Assembly: GCA_002279935.1 (NCBI GenBank)
Contig: NCCZ01000004.1
Coordinates: 1 to 64,000 of the forward strand
Direction: 5' to 3'
Length of the DNA stretch: 64,000 bases
From: Hyphomicrobium sp. 12-62-95
Lineage (GTDB): Bacteria > Pseudomonadota > Alphaproteobacteria > Rhizobiales > Hyphomicrobiaceae
The stretch's first letter is position 1. Each line of letters opens with the position of its first letter. Position numbers and translations under genes: made by a program. The notes beneath the pieces were generated by a model, which ran no database searches, was not told the DNA's origin, and saw only the letters and a list, made by a program, of their open reading frames with translations. Positions 45,549 through 54,540 of the stretch are shown piece by piece.

Positions 45549-46028
45549 ATGTCGCAACCTCCGCGTGCAGCGCAGCACGTCGCAAGGTCGCCGGTCGTCA
45601 TGCTTCAATTAGCATTGCCATTTCCCGCATCTCCGGCCGAACCAAAGCCGCCACCGCCCGAATTGCGTCGCTTCCTCGGCCGCTTGCCCCCTGAACTGGC
45701 CAGCCGTCTCACCCCGGAAGAGCATGCCGCCTTTGCTGCGGCATTAGCCCCGCAGCGCTCGCCCCACTGGCTCGACCTGAAAGCCAGCCTCCCCATCCCC
45801 GGATTTGGCATTTACATCGCCCTGATGGTCGGCCGCGAACGTCGCAATCCCGAGCGGCTCCGTCAGGAAGGCCAACGTGCCCTTGCTCCCAACCTGCTGG
45901 TCGGTTGCATTTTGCTCGCAACCGTCATCGCCGGGTGGGTCGCGGCCATGCTGCTGATCAAAGCCCTGCAGATGTTTGCCGATCACGGCAATCCAGCGTG
46001 GTGGCACGCCTACACAGGCGCGCTCTAA
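45549..46028 (+). CDS. Hypothetical protein with C-terminal membrane helix
   Basis: A 159-residue protein. A proline-rich N-terminal part (LPFPASPAEPKPPPPELRRF) leads to a soluble segment LGRLPPELASRLTPEEHAAF and then SLPIPGFGIYIALMVGRERR. A single membrane helix (NLLVGCILLATVIAGWVAAM) is near residues 115-137. ATG 45549 (MSQPPRAAQ) is chosen among several in-frame starts. No family is recognised. It converges with priA, the two stops being seven bases apart. Composition supports coding, but evidence is limited. Confidence 0.5.
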   Translation: MSQPPRAAQHVARSPVVMLQLALPFPASPAEPKPPPPELRRFLGRLPPELASRLTPEEHAAFAAALAPQRSPHWLDLKASLPIPGFGIYIALMVGRERRNPERLRQEGQRALAPNLLVGCILLATVIAGWVAAMLLIKALQMFADHGNPAWWHAYTGAL

Positions 46029-46035
46029 GCCAACC

Positions 46036-48261
46036 TCACAAAAAGCTATAAGGGTCGATATCGACCGACAGCCTGAGATCGCCCTTCGGCTCCGGTACGC
46101 CCCCGATCCAGTCGCGCAAATATCCTTGAATGTCCGCCTCGCGCGGCGCCTTCACCAAAAGCCGCCAGCGATGCCGCCCGCGCACGACAAAGATCGGCGC
46201 CTCCGCCGGACCCAAGACGCTGATCGTCTCTGCCGGCGGCGCCCGCCGGGCCACCTCGCGCGCATACCGCTCGGCAAGCTCCTTCTCGCGCGCCGAGATA
46301 ATCAACGCCGCCAACCGGCCATAGGGCGGCAGCATCCCGCGTTGCCGCATCTCGATCTCGCGCGCCAGAAACTCTTCCCGGTCGCCTGACAGCATCGCCT
46401 GCATCACAGGATGATCCGGCAGATGGGTTTGGATGAACCCACGTCCCTCCGCGAACGCCCGCCCCGCGCGCCCGGTCACCTGATGCAGCAGTTGAAACGT
46501 CCGCTCGCCCGCGCGCGGATCCGCGCCCATCGACAAACCCAGATCGCCATCCACCACACCGACAAGCGTCAAATTCGGAAAGTGATGACCCTTCGCCACG
46601 ATCTGCGTGCCAATGATGATGTCGGTTTCGCCCGCCTCGATGCGGTGGATCGCATCCCGCATCTCCGTCAGCCCCGGAATGAGATCCGACGACAGCAGCG
46701 CCACGCGCGCCTCCGGAAACCGCTCCTGCACTTCCTCCGCCACGCGCTCCACACCCGGCCCGCACGCCACGAGCGCATCCGGCTCAGAACACCTCGGACA
46801 CTTCGCCGGCGGCGGCATCGAGAACCCGCAATGATGACAGTTGAGCCGCCCCTTGAAGCGATGCTCCACCAGCCACGCCGTGCATTGCGGACATTCGAAG
46901 CGGTGTCCACACTTGCGGCACAACGTCAGCGGCGCGTATCCCCGCCGGTTCAAAAACAACAGCGATTGCTGCTTTTTCTCCATCGTCTCCGCAATGGCCG
47001 ACACCAGCCGCGGTGCCAACCAACGGCCTTTGTCCGGCTGCTCGACGCGCAAGTCGATCGCCGCGAGCTCGGGCAGCTGCGCTCCTGAATATCGCCCCGG
47101 CAGCACCACGTGCCGGTATCGCCCCGTGCGCGCATTCACATGGCTTTCGATCGCCGGCGTCGCCGACGCCAAGACCACCGGAAATTTGCCCAGGCTCCCG
47201 CGTACCACGCTCATGTCGCGCGCCTGGTAATGCACGCGATCGTCCTGCTTGTAGCCCGCGTCGTGCTCTTCATCGACGACGATGAGCCCCAGATCAGCAA
47301 ACGGCAGAAACAGTGCCGACCGCGCACCGATCACGATCCGCGCTTCCCCCGTCGCGGTCGCACACCAGATGCGCCCGCGCTCCGGCCCAGATAGAGCCGA
47401 ATGCCACTCGACGGGTGCCGCACCAAAACGCCGCTCGAACCGCTCCATGAATTGCGATGTGAGCGCGATTTCCGGCAGCATGATCAGCGCCTGCCGGCCC
47501 TGCTCAAGCGTTCGCGCCACTGCCTCAAAGTAAACCTCCGTCTTGCCAGATCCGGTGACGCCATCGAGCAGCGTCACGGAAAAATTCTCCGCATCGACCG
47601 CCGAGCGCAGCGCATGCACCGCGCGCTCCTGATCCTCCCCGAACTCCGTTACCCGGTGCGCTGGATTGGGCTGCGGACACATCTTCCGCGGGATCGCGCA
47701 TTCCACCAGATTGCCCGATTGCACCAGCCCGTCGATCACCCCCGTTGAGCACGCCGCCAAATCCGCCAAAGCAGATTTCGACCGAATGAGACCGTCCGCT
47801 GCCAGCTCCATCGCCCGCGCCCGCGCCGGCGTCATCCGCGGCGGCAGCGCCGCGCCCTCCACGGCCCGCACACCCGTCCGGAGTTTCGGCGGCTCGAACG
47901 CGGCCTGCGCGCTCATCATCATGCGCAGCACCATGCCGAGCGGGGCCAGCGTATATTTCGCCACCCACTCCGCAAACCGCATCGAGATGATCGGCAAAGT
48001 CGGCACATCCAGCCTGTCCGACACCGCCTTCATTTTTTTCGGATCGACCGGATTCCCGCCATCGTCCAGTCGCCGGTCCCAGACGACCCCGATGCGCACC
48101 TGCGGCCCGAAAGGCACCAGCACAAAAGCCCCCGGCTCCAGCGTCAACCCAGGCGGCACCACGTAGTCATAGGTCTGATCAAGCGCGACGGGCATCAGCA
48201 CGGGCACGCGGCTCTCGGCCGCCGCCCCTCCATTTGCCATGCCATCGAGCAGACTATCCAA
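46036..48261 (-). CDS. priA: Primosomal protein N' (replication restart helicase)
   Basis: A 741-residue 3'-5' helicase that restarts stalled forks. It has an N-terminal DNA-binding domain (VPVLMPVALDQTYDYVVPPG), Walker A GVTGSGKTEVYFEA near residue 240, the DEEH box (LIVVDEEHDAGYKQDD) near 335, the motif ASATPAIESH, and a zinc-binding module of four CxxC pairs (CRKCGHRFECPQC, CHHCGF, CPRCSE) near 455-510. Helicase motif V-VI follows (GTQIVAKGHHFPNLTLVGVV, QVTGRAGRAF). All motifs are intact. In alphaproteobacteria it often lies near the atp operon, as here. Confidence 0.96.
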   Translation of the reverse strand: MDSLLDGMANGGAAAESRVPVLMPVALDQTYDYVVPPGLTLEPGAFVLVPFGPQVRIGVVWDRRLDDGGNPVDPKKMKAVSDRLDVPTLPIISMRFAEWVAKYTLAPLGMVLRMMMSAQAAFEPPKLRTGVRAVEGAALPPRMTPARARAMELAADGLIRSKSALADLAACSTGVIDGLVQSGNLVECAIPRKMCPQPNPAHRVTEFGEDQERAVHALRSAVDAENFSVTLLDGVTGSGKTEVYFEAVARTLEQGRQALIMLPEIALTSQFMERFERRFGAAPVEWHSALSGPERGRIWCATATGEARIVIGARSALFLPFADLGLIVVDEEHDAGYKQDDRVHYQARDMSVVRGSLGKFPVVLASATPAIESHVNARTGRYRHVVLPGRYSGAQLPELAAIDLRVEQPDKGRWLAPRLVSAIAETMEKKQQSLLFLNRRGYAPLTLCRKCGHRFECPQCTAWLVEHRFKGRLNCHHCGFSMPPPAKCPRCSEPDALVACGPGVERVAEEVQERFPEARVALLSSDLIPGLTEMRDAIHRIEAGETDIIIGTQIVAKGHHFPNLTLVGVVDGDLGLSMGADPRAGERTFQLLHQVTGRAGRAFAEGRGFIQTHLPDHPVMQAMLSGDREEFLAREIEMRQRGMLPPYGRLAALIISAREKELAERYAREVARRAPPAETISVLGPAEAPIFVVRGRHRWRLLVKAPREADIQGYLRDWIGGVPEPKGDLRLSVDIDPYSFL

Positions 48262-48387
48262 AGCCAGTCCTCAGGGTTTAGAAGCATCCCCGGCGCCACT
48301 TGGGACCACCCGGGGGCTTAGACATAGAGCCGGCTGCGAGGCAAACGCTATCGCACACAAGCCGCAGCATTCGAGGAGCCGCACACA

Positions 48388-49041
48388 ATGAAGTTTTTCG
48401 TCGATACCGCCGATGTGGGCGAGATCAAGGACTTGGCCGCGACGGGACTGCTTGACGGCGTCACCACCAATCCGTCTCTCATTGCCAAGTCCGGCCGCGA
48501 TTTCAAAGAGACGATCGCAGAGATCTGCGCCATCGTCTCCGGCCCTGTCTCGGCCGAAGTCGCCGCCACCGACTACGACGGCATGATGCGCGAAGCCAAG
48601 ATCCTCGCCAAGATCGCCAAGAATGTGACCATCAAAGTCCCGCTCACACTCGATGGCCTCAAAGCCTGCAAAGCGATCTCTTCCGAAGGCACGATGGTCA
48701 ACGTCACGCTGTGCTTTTCCGCCAACCAGGCCCTTCTCGCCGCGAAGGCTGGCGCGACGTTCGTGTCGCCCTTCATCGGCCGCCTCGACGACATCGGCCT
48801 CAACGGCATGGACCTGATCCGCGAAATCCGCACGATCTACGACAACTATCAGGATCTCAACACCGACATCCTCGCCGCCTCGATCCGCACCGTGAACCAT
48901 GTCAAAGAGGCGGCCATGATCGGCGCCGACGTCGCCACCATTCCGCCATCGACGCTGAAGGCTCTCGTCAAACACCCATTGACCGATGCCGGCCTCGCCA
49001 CCTTCGTCGCCGATTGGAAAAAAACCGGACAGACGATCTAG
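48388..49041 (+). CDS. tal: Transaldolase of the FSA/TalC fold
   Basis: A 217-residue class I aldolase. It starts [20 protein letters not shown], has [11 protein letters not shown] near residue 27, the Schiff-base Lys in NVTIKVPLT near 84-92, and [11 protein letters not shown] near 130. At the two positions that separate the groups it shows Glu (SAEVAATD) and Phe (FVSPFIG), which match small transaldolases; E. coli fructose-6-phosphate aldolase has Gln and Tyr there. The role is probably the pentose phosphate pathway (sedoheptulose-7-phosphate and glyceraldehyde-3-phosphate). It is divergent from priA and ends before a terminator at 49142. Confidence 0.9.
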   Translation: MKFFVDTADVGEIKDLAATGLLDGVTTNPSLIAKSGRDFKETIAEICAIVSGPVSAEVAATDYDGMMREAKILAKIAKNVTIKVPLTLDGLKACKAISSEGTMVNVTLCFSANQALLAAKAGATFVSPFIGRLDDIGLNGMDLIREIRTIYDNYQDLNTDILAASIRTVNHVKEAAMIGADVATIPPSTLKALVKHPLTDAGLATFVADWKKTGQTI

Positions 49042-49054
49042 CTCCGCATCGAAC

Positions 49055-49104
49055 GTCATCCTCGTCCAAGCGCGCGGTCAGCGCGCGCCGGACGGGGATC
49101 CAGC
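49055..49104. repeat. REP-like palindromic element downstream of tal
   Basis: GTCATCCTCGTCC is followed, after a GCGCGC-rich centre, by GGACGGGGATCCAG. This GTCATCC...GGGGATCCAG form is typical of dispersed intergenic palindromes in Hyphomicrobiales genomes. It lies directly after the tal stop and before the terminator. Confidence 0.45.
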
Positions 49105-49141
49105 GCAACCAGCGCGCATCAGCGCACCGCCAAACACAAAC

Positions 49142-49168
49142 AAAAAAGGCCCGCTTTCGCGGGCCTTT
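49142..49168. terminator. Terminator between tal and the HU gene
   Basis: AAAAAAGGCCCGC, loop TTTC, then GCGGGCCTTT: strong stem with A run before and T run after. It can serve both the tal gene (plus) and the HU gene (minus), whose stops face each other. Confidence 0.85.
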
Positions 49169-49190
49169 CTCGTATCGAAAGAAGAAAACC

Positions 49191-49526
49191 TTAGACGGCT
49201 TCCTTCAGTTCCTTGGCGGCGCGGAAAGCGACCTTCTTCGAAGCCTTGATCTTGATGGCTTCGCCCGTCGCAGGGTTGCGGCCCATGCGAGCCGGACGCT
49301 TGCGCACCTGCAGAACGCCCAGACCGCCGATGCGGATCCGGTCGCCCTTCTTGAGGTGCTTGGTGATCATCGCGACGAGATCCTCGAGCACGGCGAGCGC
49401 CTGCTTCTTCGGCATCTCATGCGTTTCAGCCAATGCTGCCCCGAGCTGGCGCAGCGTCACGGTGTTGGGTTTTGCAACCGTCTTTGCGGGTGCTTTAGCG
49501 GGTGCTTTAACAGCAGCTTTTGCCAT
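49191..49526 (-). CDS. HU family DNA-binding protein with basic N-terminal extension
   Basis: A 111-residue nucleoid protein. The HU/IHF fold runs from about residue 25 and includes GRNPATGEAIKIKASKKVAF near 81-101, the DNA-binding arm. The first 20 residues are an Ala/Lys/Pro repeat (AVKAPAKAPAKTVAKP), an extension absent from ordinary 90-residue HU and reminiscent of histone H1-like tails. ATG 49526 is followed directly by this extension. It lies alone, between the tal terminator and the OYE gene. It probably shapes or compacts the chromosome. Confidence 0.9.
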   Translation of the reverse strand: MAKAAVKAPAKAPAKTVAKPNTVTLRQLGAALAETHEMPKKQALAVLEDLVAMITKHLKKGDRIRIGGLGVLQVRKRPARMGRNPATGEAIKIKASKKVAFRAAKELKEAV

Positions 49527-49747
49527 GGGTGTGTCGTCCCTGAGAATTGAATACGGATGTCGGCTGAACCGTCCGCGACCGCTGAAGAACTCGCGTCAAT
49601 CGCGATGGGCATCGCGGCGCCGCTGCTCTCATAATCGAGGATACGCTTGCACAAGCAACGGCTACATTTCAGAGGCCGTCGGGTTCTCCGGTGGCGTCAA
49701 AGTACGTGCGTCGCGGCTTTTTGCAACGGTCAATCGCTCCCGCATGT

Positions 49748-49780
49748 GCAAAAAACACCCGATTTTCGGGGGTTTTTTGC
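49748..49780. terminator. Bidirectional terminator downstream of the OYE gene
   Basis: GCAAAAAACaCCCGA, loop TTTT, then TCGGGgGTTTTTTGC: a near-perfect palindrome with A and T runs on both sides. It follows the stop of the alkene reductase gene on the minus strand. Confidence 0.85.
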
Positions 49781-49800
49781 ATGCAAGACACGGTCGAGGC

Positions 49801-50853
49801 TCAAGAAAGGGCCGGATAGTCCGTATAACCAGCCGGTCCCTGAGCGTAAAAGAGCTCCGGCTTCTGCGGATTAAGCGGCGCGGAAACAGCGAATCGCTGC
49901 GGTAAATCAGGGTTTGCGATGAAGGTTTTTCCAAAAGCCACCGCGTCCGCCTCGCCCTTATCCAGCACGTCTTGCGCCGTCTCCGCAGTGAACCCCTCAT
50001 TCGCGATATAGACGCCGCCGAAGATTTTCTTCAGCTGCGGCCCGATCCGGTTCTCGCCGAGAGACTCCCGCGCGCATAAAAACGCCAAGCCCCGCGCCTT
50101 CATCTGCTCCGCCACGTATCCGAACGTCGCGAGCGGATTGCTATCGCCCATATCATGCGCATCCCCGCGCGGCGCCAGATGCAGGCCCACGCGACCCGCC
50201 CCCCAAACGTCAATGCACGCATCCACCACCTCGAGCATCAACCGGGCCCGGTTCTCGATTCCGCCGCCGTAGTCGTCGGTGCGCGTGTTCGTCTTGTCCT
50301 GCAAAAACTGGTCGAGCAGATAGCCGTTGGCCCCATGCACCTCCACGCCGTCGAACCCGGCCCGCTTGGCGTTATCCGCGCCGAGCTTATAAGCTGCGAT
50401 GATGCCGGGGATCTCATCCCGCTCCAGCGCCCGCGGCGTCACGAATTCTTTTTTCGGCCGCACAAGCGATACGGTCCCAGCCGGCCGGATGGCACTCGGC
50501 GCCACCGGCAACGCCCCATCGAGATAGAGCGGGTCCGACACCCGTCCCACATGCCAGAGCTGCAACAACATCGTACCGCCCGCCTGATTCACGGCATCCG
50601 TCACGAGCTTCCACCCCGCCACTTGCGCATCCGACCAGATGCCCGGCGTATCGGGATAACCAACGCCCATCGGATCGACCGATGTTGCCTCCGACAGGAT
50701 CATCCCCGCCGATGCCCGCTGCACATAGTATTCGGCCATGAGCGCATTCGGCACCCGCCCCTCGCTGGCCCGGCAGCGCGTCAGCGGCGCCAGAATCACG
50801 CGATTGCGCAGCGAAAGGTCACCGATGGTGATCGGATCGAGAAGCTTCGGCAT
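49801..50853 (-). CDS. Old Yellow Enzyme family alkene reductase
   Basis: A 350-residue FMN-dependent reductase of activated C=C bonds, like NemA. It has PITIGDLSLRNRVILAPLTR near residue 5, AGMILSEATSVDPMGVGYPD near 50, QLWHVGR near 97 and the catalytic HGANGYLLDQFLQDKTNTRTDDYGG stretch near 175-200 (given in pieces HGANGYLLDQF and DKTNTRTDDYGG). R-rich FMN-binding VGLHLAPRGDAHD is near 230. ATG 50853 is the family start; an open upstream frame reaches 50886. It may reduce nitroesters, maleimides or enones in detoxification; the natural substrate is unknown. Confidence 0.92.
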   Translation of the reverse strand: MPKLLDPITIGDLSLRNRVILAPLTRCRASEGRVPNALMAEYYVQRASAGMILSEATSVDPMGVGYPDTPGIWSDAQVAGWKLVTDAVNQAGGTMLLQLWHVGRVSDPLYLDGALPVAPSAIRPAGTVSLVRPKKEFVTPRALERDEIPGIIAAYKLGADNAKRAGFDGVEVHGANGYLLDQFLQDKTNTRTDDYGGGIENRARLMLEVVDACIDVWGAGRVGLHLAPRGDAHDMGDSNPLATFGYVAEQMKARGLAFLCARESLGENRIGPQLKKIFGGVYIANEGFTAETAQDVLDKGEADAVAFGKTFIANPDLPQRFAVSAPLNPQKPELFYAQGPAGYTDYPALS

Positions 50854-50987
50854 GTGGGGAGCATTCCTGAAGTTGGAGACTGACACGTCATACCGGCCCG
50901 GGCAGCCGTACGTTAGCCCTGTTTACCATTCATTAACCGGCGCGGTTAAGGCTTCCAATCCGCAAACATTGCCGCACCGGAGAGCAA

Positions 50988-51947
50988 TTGCCAGCCCCCC
51001 GCCCGACGCCCGACATCGCACCAGAACTCGAACTCGGCGGCGACCTTCAAGGTTCCATCGCCCGTTGGCTCGCGCACCTTGAGTTCACCGAAGGCCGCTC
51101 GCCCGAGACCATCAAAGCCTATGACCGCGACCTGCGATCGTTCCTCGCCTTCCTCCGCCGCCACCTCGGCCATGCCCCTTGTCTTGCCGATCTCGACCGC
51201 CTCGATCTCAAAGCCTTTCGCGGCTTCATGGCCGCCCGCCGCAAGGAGGGCCTGACCAGCCGCTCGCTTTCGCGCACCATGTCCGCGCTGCGCACTTACA
51301 TCCGGTGGCTCGACATCACTGGCGTATCTGACAACCGCGCCATCCTCCGCGTCGGCATGCCCAAGCTTCCCCACGCCGTCCCCAAACCGCTGACAATCGA
51401 GAAAGCCTCAGCCGTTGTCGATGCCATCGGCGACGCGTCCGAAACCTGGATCGGCGCCCGCGATACAGCCGTCTTGCTGCTTCTGTACGGGTCCGGCCTC
51501 CGCATCTCCGAGGCCCTGGCTCTAACCCCGCGCGACGCACCCACATCTGGCCGCGATGTCATCCGCATCACCGGCAAAGGCGACAAGGAACGCCTCGTCC
51601 CCATCCTCCCCGTCACCCAAACGGCCATCGACCGCTACATGGGCCTCGTACCCTTCACCCTCGAACCAGACCAACCGCTCTTTCGCGGCGCCAAGAGCGG
51701 ACCGCTCTCCCCGCGCATCATCCAGCTGGCGATTGCACGCCTGCGCGAGGCCCTGCAGCTACCCGCGACCGCCACGCCGCACGCGCTCCGTCACTCGTTC
51801 GCGACGCATCTGCTCTCCGCCGGTGCCGATCTCCGCCAAATCCAGGAATTGCTCGGCCACGCGTCGCTCTCGACCACGCAGGTTTATACCGAGGTCGACC
51901 GCGCGCAATTGATCCGCGTTTACGACGCCGCCCACCCGCGCAATTAA
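50988..51947 (+). CDS. xerC: Tyrosine recombinase XerC
   Basis: A 319-residue site-specific recombinase resolving chromosome dimers at dif. The SAM-like N-terminal domain has SPETIKAYDRDLRSFLAFLR near residue 40. The catalytic domain has the first Arg in GSGLRISEALAL near 172, the Lys in TGKGDKERLVPILP, the HxxR box in HALRHSFATHLLSAGADLRQ near 265 and the nucleophile Tyr in TTQVYTEVD near 305. It starts at TTG 50988, supported by GGAGAG five bases upstream. It is a core Xer and not a mobile-element integrase, judging by length, motifs and location next to the suc genes. Confidence 0.92.
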   Translation: MPAPRPTPDIAPELELGGDLQGSIARWLAHLEFTEGRSPETIKAYDRDLRSFLAFLRRHLGHAPCLADLDRLDLKAFRGFMAARRKEGLTSRSLSRTMSALRTYIRWLDITGVSDNRAILRVGMPKLPHAVPKPLTIEKASAVVDAIGDASETWIGARDTAVLLLLYGSGLRISEALALTPRDAPTSGRDVIRITGKGDKERLVPILPVTQTAIDRYMGLVPFTLEPDQPLFRGAKSGPLSPRIIQLAIARLREALQLPATATPHALRHSFATHLLSAGADLRQIQELLGHASLSTTQVYTEVDRAQLIRVYDAAHPRN

Positions 51948-51992
51948 TCGCGCCGAGCTGCCGGCTCCCCGGAGGGGAGTCGCTCGGCGCAA

Positions 51993-53393
51993 TCACATAT
52001 GAATCGCGCGCTTGCCCGCAGCAAGCGCCGCCTCTTTGACGGCTTCCGTCAGCGTCGGATGCGCATGACACGTCCGCGCCAGATCTTCCGCCGACCCGCC
52101 GAACTCCATCAGCACCGCCGCTTCGGCGATCATCTCTCCAGCATGCGGCCCGATGATATGAACACCGAGCACCCGATCCGTTACCGCGTCCGCTAAAACC
52201 TTCACGAAACCGTCCGTCGTGCGGTTCACCTTCGCGCGCCCATTCGCCGTGAACGGGAACTTGCCCGCCGTGTAAGCAATCCCGGCCGCCTTCAGCTCAT
52301 CCTCGGTCTTGCCGACGCTCGCCACTTCCGGCGCCGTGTAAACAACCCCCGGAATGACGTCGTAATTCACATGTCCCGCCTGCCCCGCGATGATCTCCGC
52401 CACTGCGACACCCTCGTCTTCGGCCTTGTGCGCCAGCATCGGCCCCGCGATCACATCGCCGATGGCGAACACACCGGCCACACTCGTCTCGAAGTGCTCA
52501 TTCACAGCAATCCGGCCCTTGGAATCCCGCTCGATCCCGATCTCATCAAGCCCAAGCCCATCCGTGTAAGGCTTCCGCCCGACGGCCACCAGCACCGCAT
52601 CCGCCTGCAGCATTTCACCCGTACCATCACCCATCGCCGGCACAACCGTGACAGACAAGCCCGCATCGCCCGCGTCCACCACACCCGTCACCTTCTGACC
52701 AAGCCGGAACTCGAATCCCTGCTTGGCGAGAATGCGCTGGAACGTCCGCGCCACATCCGAATCCATCCCCGGCAGAATGCGATCGAGATACTCGACAACA
52801 ATGACCTCCGACCCGAGCCGCCGCCACACTGATCCCAGCTCAAGCCCGATCACCCCGGCCCCAATCACGACCAGCCGTTTCGGCACCTCTTGGAACGTCA
52901 ACGCCCCCGTCGACGACACAATGCGCTCTTCGTCGATGACGATGCCGGGAAGCGAAACCACCTCCGATCCCGTCGCGATCACGATCGACTTGGCCTCAAG
53001 TGTCGACGTCTCGCCGTTCATGAACGTAATGCCGACTTTACCGGCATCGAGAACCCGCCCCGCACCGTGAAAACTATCGATCTTGTTCTTCTTCAAAAGG
53101 TACGCGACGCCGTCGACATTCCCTTTAACACCCTCGTCCTTGAACGCCTGCATGCGCGCCAAATCCAGTTCAGGCGTGACGTTGATGCCCATCACCCCGA
53201 AATGATTCGACGCCTCGTCGTAAAGCTCCGACGCATGCAGCAGCGCTTTCGACGGAATGCACCCGACGTTGAGACACGTCCCCCCGTGCGTCGAACGCTT
53301 CTCCACCACGGCCACTTTCATGCCGAGTTGCGCCGCGCGAATGGCGCACACATAGCCGCCGGGTCCGGTGCCAATCACGATCAGGTCATACAT
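51993..53393 (-). CDS. lpdA: Dihydrolipoyl dehydrogenase (E3)
   Basis: A 466-residue flavoprotein that reoxidises lipoamide in 2-oxoglutarate dehydrogenase and similar complexes. It has FAD motif [10 protein letters not shown], redox pair [21 protein letters not shown] motif [13 protein letters not shown] near residue 180, [20 protein letters not shown] near 305 and the catalytic His-Glu in [14 protein letters not shown] near 440. Unlike the mercuric reductase-like paralogue in this window it keeps the His. ATG 53393 is the family start; the open frame to 53558 is not needed. It lies 23 bases after the acyltransferase gene in the sucA-sucB operon. Confidence 0.97.
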   Translation of the reverse strand: MYDLIVIGTGPGGYVCAIRAAQLGMKVAVVEKRSTHGGTCLNVGCIPSKALLHASELYDEASNHFGVMGINVTPELDLARMQAFKDEGVKGNVDGVAYLLKKNKIDSFHGAGRVLDAGKVGITFMNGETSTLEAKSIVIATGSEVVSLPGIVIDEERIVSSTGALTFQEVPKRLVVIGAGVIGLELGSVWRRLGSEVIVVEYLDRILPGMDSDVARTFQRILAKQGFEFRLGQKVTGVVDAGDAGLSVTVVPAMGDGTGEMLQADAVLVAVGRKPYTDGLGLDEIGIERDSKGRIAVNEHFETSVAGVFAIGDVIAGPMLAHKAEDEGVAVAEIIAGQAGHVNYDVIPGVVYTAPEVASVGKTEDELKAAGIAYTAGKFPFTANGRAKVNRTTDGFVKVLADAVTDRVLGVHIIGPHAGEMIAEAAVLMEFGGSAEDLARTCHAHPTLTEAVKEAALAAGKRAIHM

Positions 53394-53416
53394 GGCAGTG
53401 GTCTCTTCCAGAAATC

Positions 53417-54535
53417 TCAGGATTGAGCAGGCACGGCCGCAGCCACAACGGGCCCCGGTCGCAGAGTTGCGAAGTAGTAGGATCGGGTCGCCGTTCCCAA
53501 GCCAGCAAACCGCACCAGCGGCCAGCCGGTCCGCGCCGACGCCGCCAGGGCAACCCAATAAATCGCTGCCGGAACAGCCAGCCCTAGCACAGTACCGAGC
53601 GTGATCAGCAGGGTCTCATCGAGCACGTTGGCCGTACGCAACACCGCCCGCACGAGCGCGATCACGATGGAATGGATGACGTAAATGGCCAGCGACGCCT
53701 CGCCCACGAACGCAACCGTGCGCCCGATCCGGCCCACCGGCGACGGCATCTGCCAGACCGCGGCCAGCACCACCACCGAAGCCAGAAGCGCTGCCATAAA
53801 GCTTAAGAGCCCGATGTCATCGGCGCCAAGCTGCGCGGCAAGGATTGCCCACCCCGCAAACGCTGCGACCGCCGCCGCGATCAACCAAGACTCGCGCGCG
53901 TGCTTAAAGAGCACCGGCACCCAGATCGCCCCGGCGCCAACGAATGCAATATTGCCCAACAGCGCCGTCATAGATTTCGGCTCACCGTCCACCGTCGCCA
54001 TCCACGACGCGACGGCAAACAACGCCAAGACAATCGCGCTGCCCCCGGCCACTCCGCCGGCTCCCGCCCGCTCGGCGCCGATCCAGAACAACCGCGCAAT
54101 CAACAGATGCTGCAGGAACCACATGTGTTCCAACGGCCGCCATAGCGCTGTCGCGAGATCCCCCCACGACGCGGCTTCATTGACCGACCCCGGAAACGCC
54201 ACCTTTAAGCCAACCCATGCGACGGTCCACACGACGTAAGGAACAGCCACGCCCCAGAACAACCCACGCGCCTGCGCCCCGAATCCGCGCCCCGCCATGA
54301 GGCTCGCCGCATATCCCGCCAGTACGAAGAACAGCGGAATATGAAACGAATAAATCAGCTGATCGGCGAACTGAAGCCCCTCGCTCCAAACCAGCCCGTT
54401 CGTCCGCTCCACCGACCGGCTCGCGTGCCCGAAAACGACGAGCGCAATGGCAATCGCCTTCGCTATGTCGAGCCAGGCTAGCCTACCAGGAGCCCCTGCC
54501 GGCAGCGGCGCGTCGCGTCGGATAGCATCAAACAT
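53417..54535 (-). CDS. Acyltransferase family membrane protein
   Basis: A 372-residue protein of the acyltransferase-3 (OpgC/NodX-like) type with about ten membrane segments. It shows [20 protein letters not shown] near residue 18, where the His is the usual key residue, and [20 protein letters not shown] near 57. [17 protein letters not shown] is near 135, and [14 protein letters not shown] helices follow. It transfers acyl groups, usually to sugars or surface polymers. It is set between sucB (5 bases upstream) and lpdA (23 bases downstream), so it shares their transcript although its role has no evident link to the TCA cycle. Confidence 0.85.
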   Translation of the reverse strand: MFDAIRRDAPLPAGAPGRLAWLDIAKAIAIALVVFGHASRSVERTNGLVWSEGLQFADQLIYSFHIPLFFVLAGYAASLMAGRGFGAQARGLFWGVAVPYVVWTVAWVGLKVAFPGSVNEAASWGDLATALWRPLEHMWFLQHLLIARLFWIGAERAGAGGVAGGSAIVLALFAVASWMATVDGEPKSMTALLGNIAFVGAGAIWVPVLFKHARESWLIAAAVAAFAGWAILAAQLGADDIGLLSFMAALLASVVVLAAVWQMPSPVGRIGRTVAFVGEASLAIYVIHSIVIALVRAVLRTANVLDETLLITLGTVLGLAVPAAIYWVALAASARTGWPLVRFAGLGTATRSYYFATLRPGPVVAAAVPAQS

Positions 54536-54540
54536 ATGGA

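Noticed and set aside
50988..51947. XerC gene as the integrase of the accessory island
   Set aside because: It has core Xer length and motifs, lies beside the suc genes 34 kb away from the tRNA, and shows no extra phage integrase domain.
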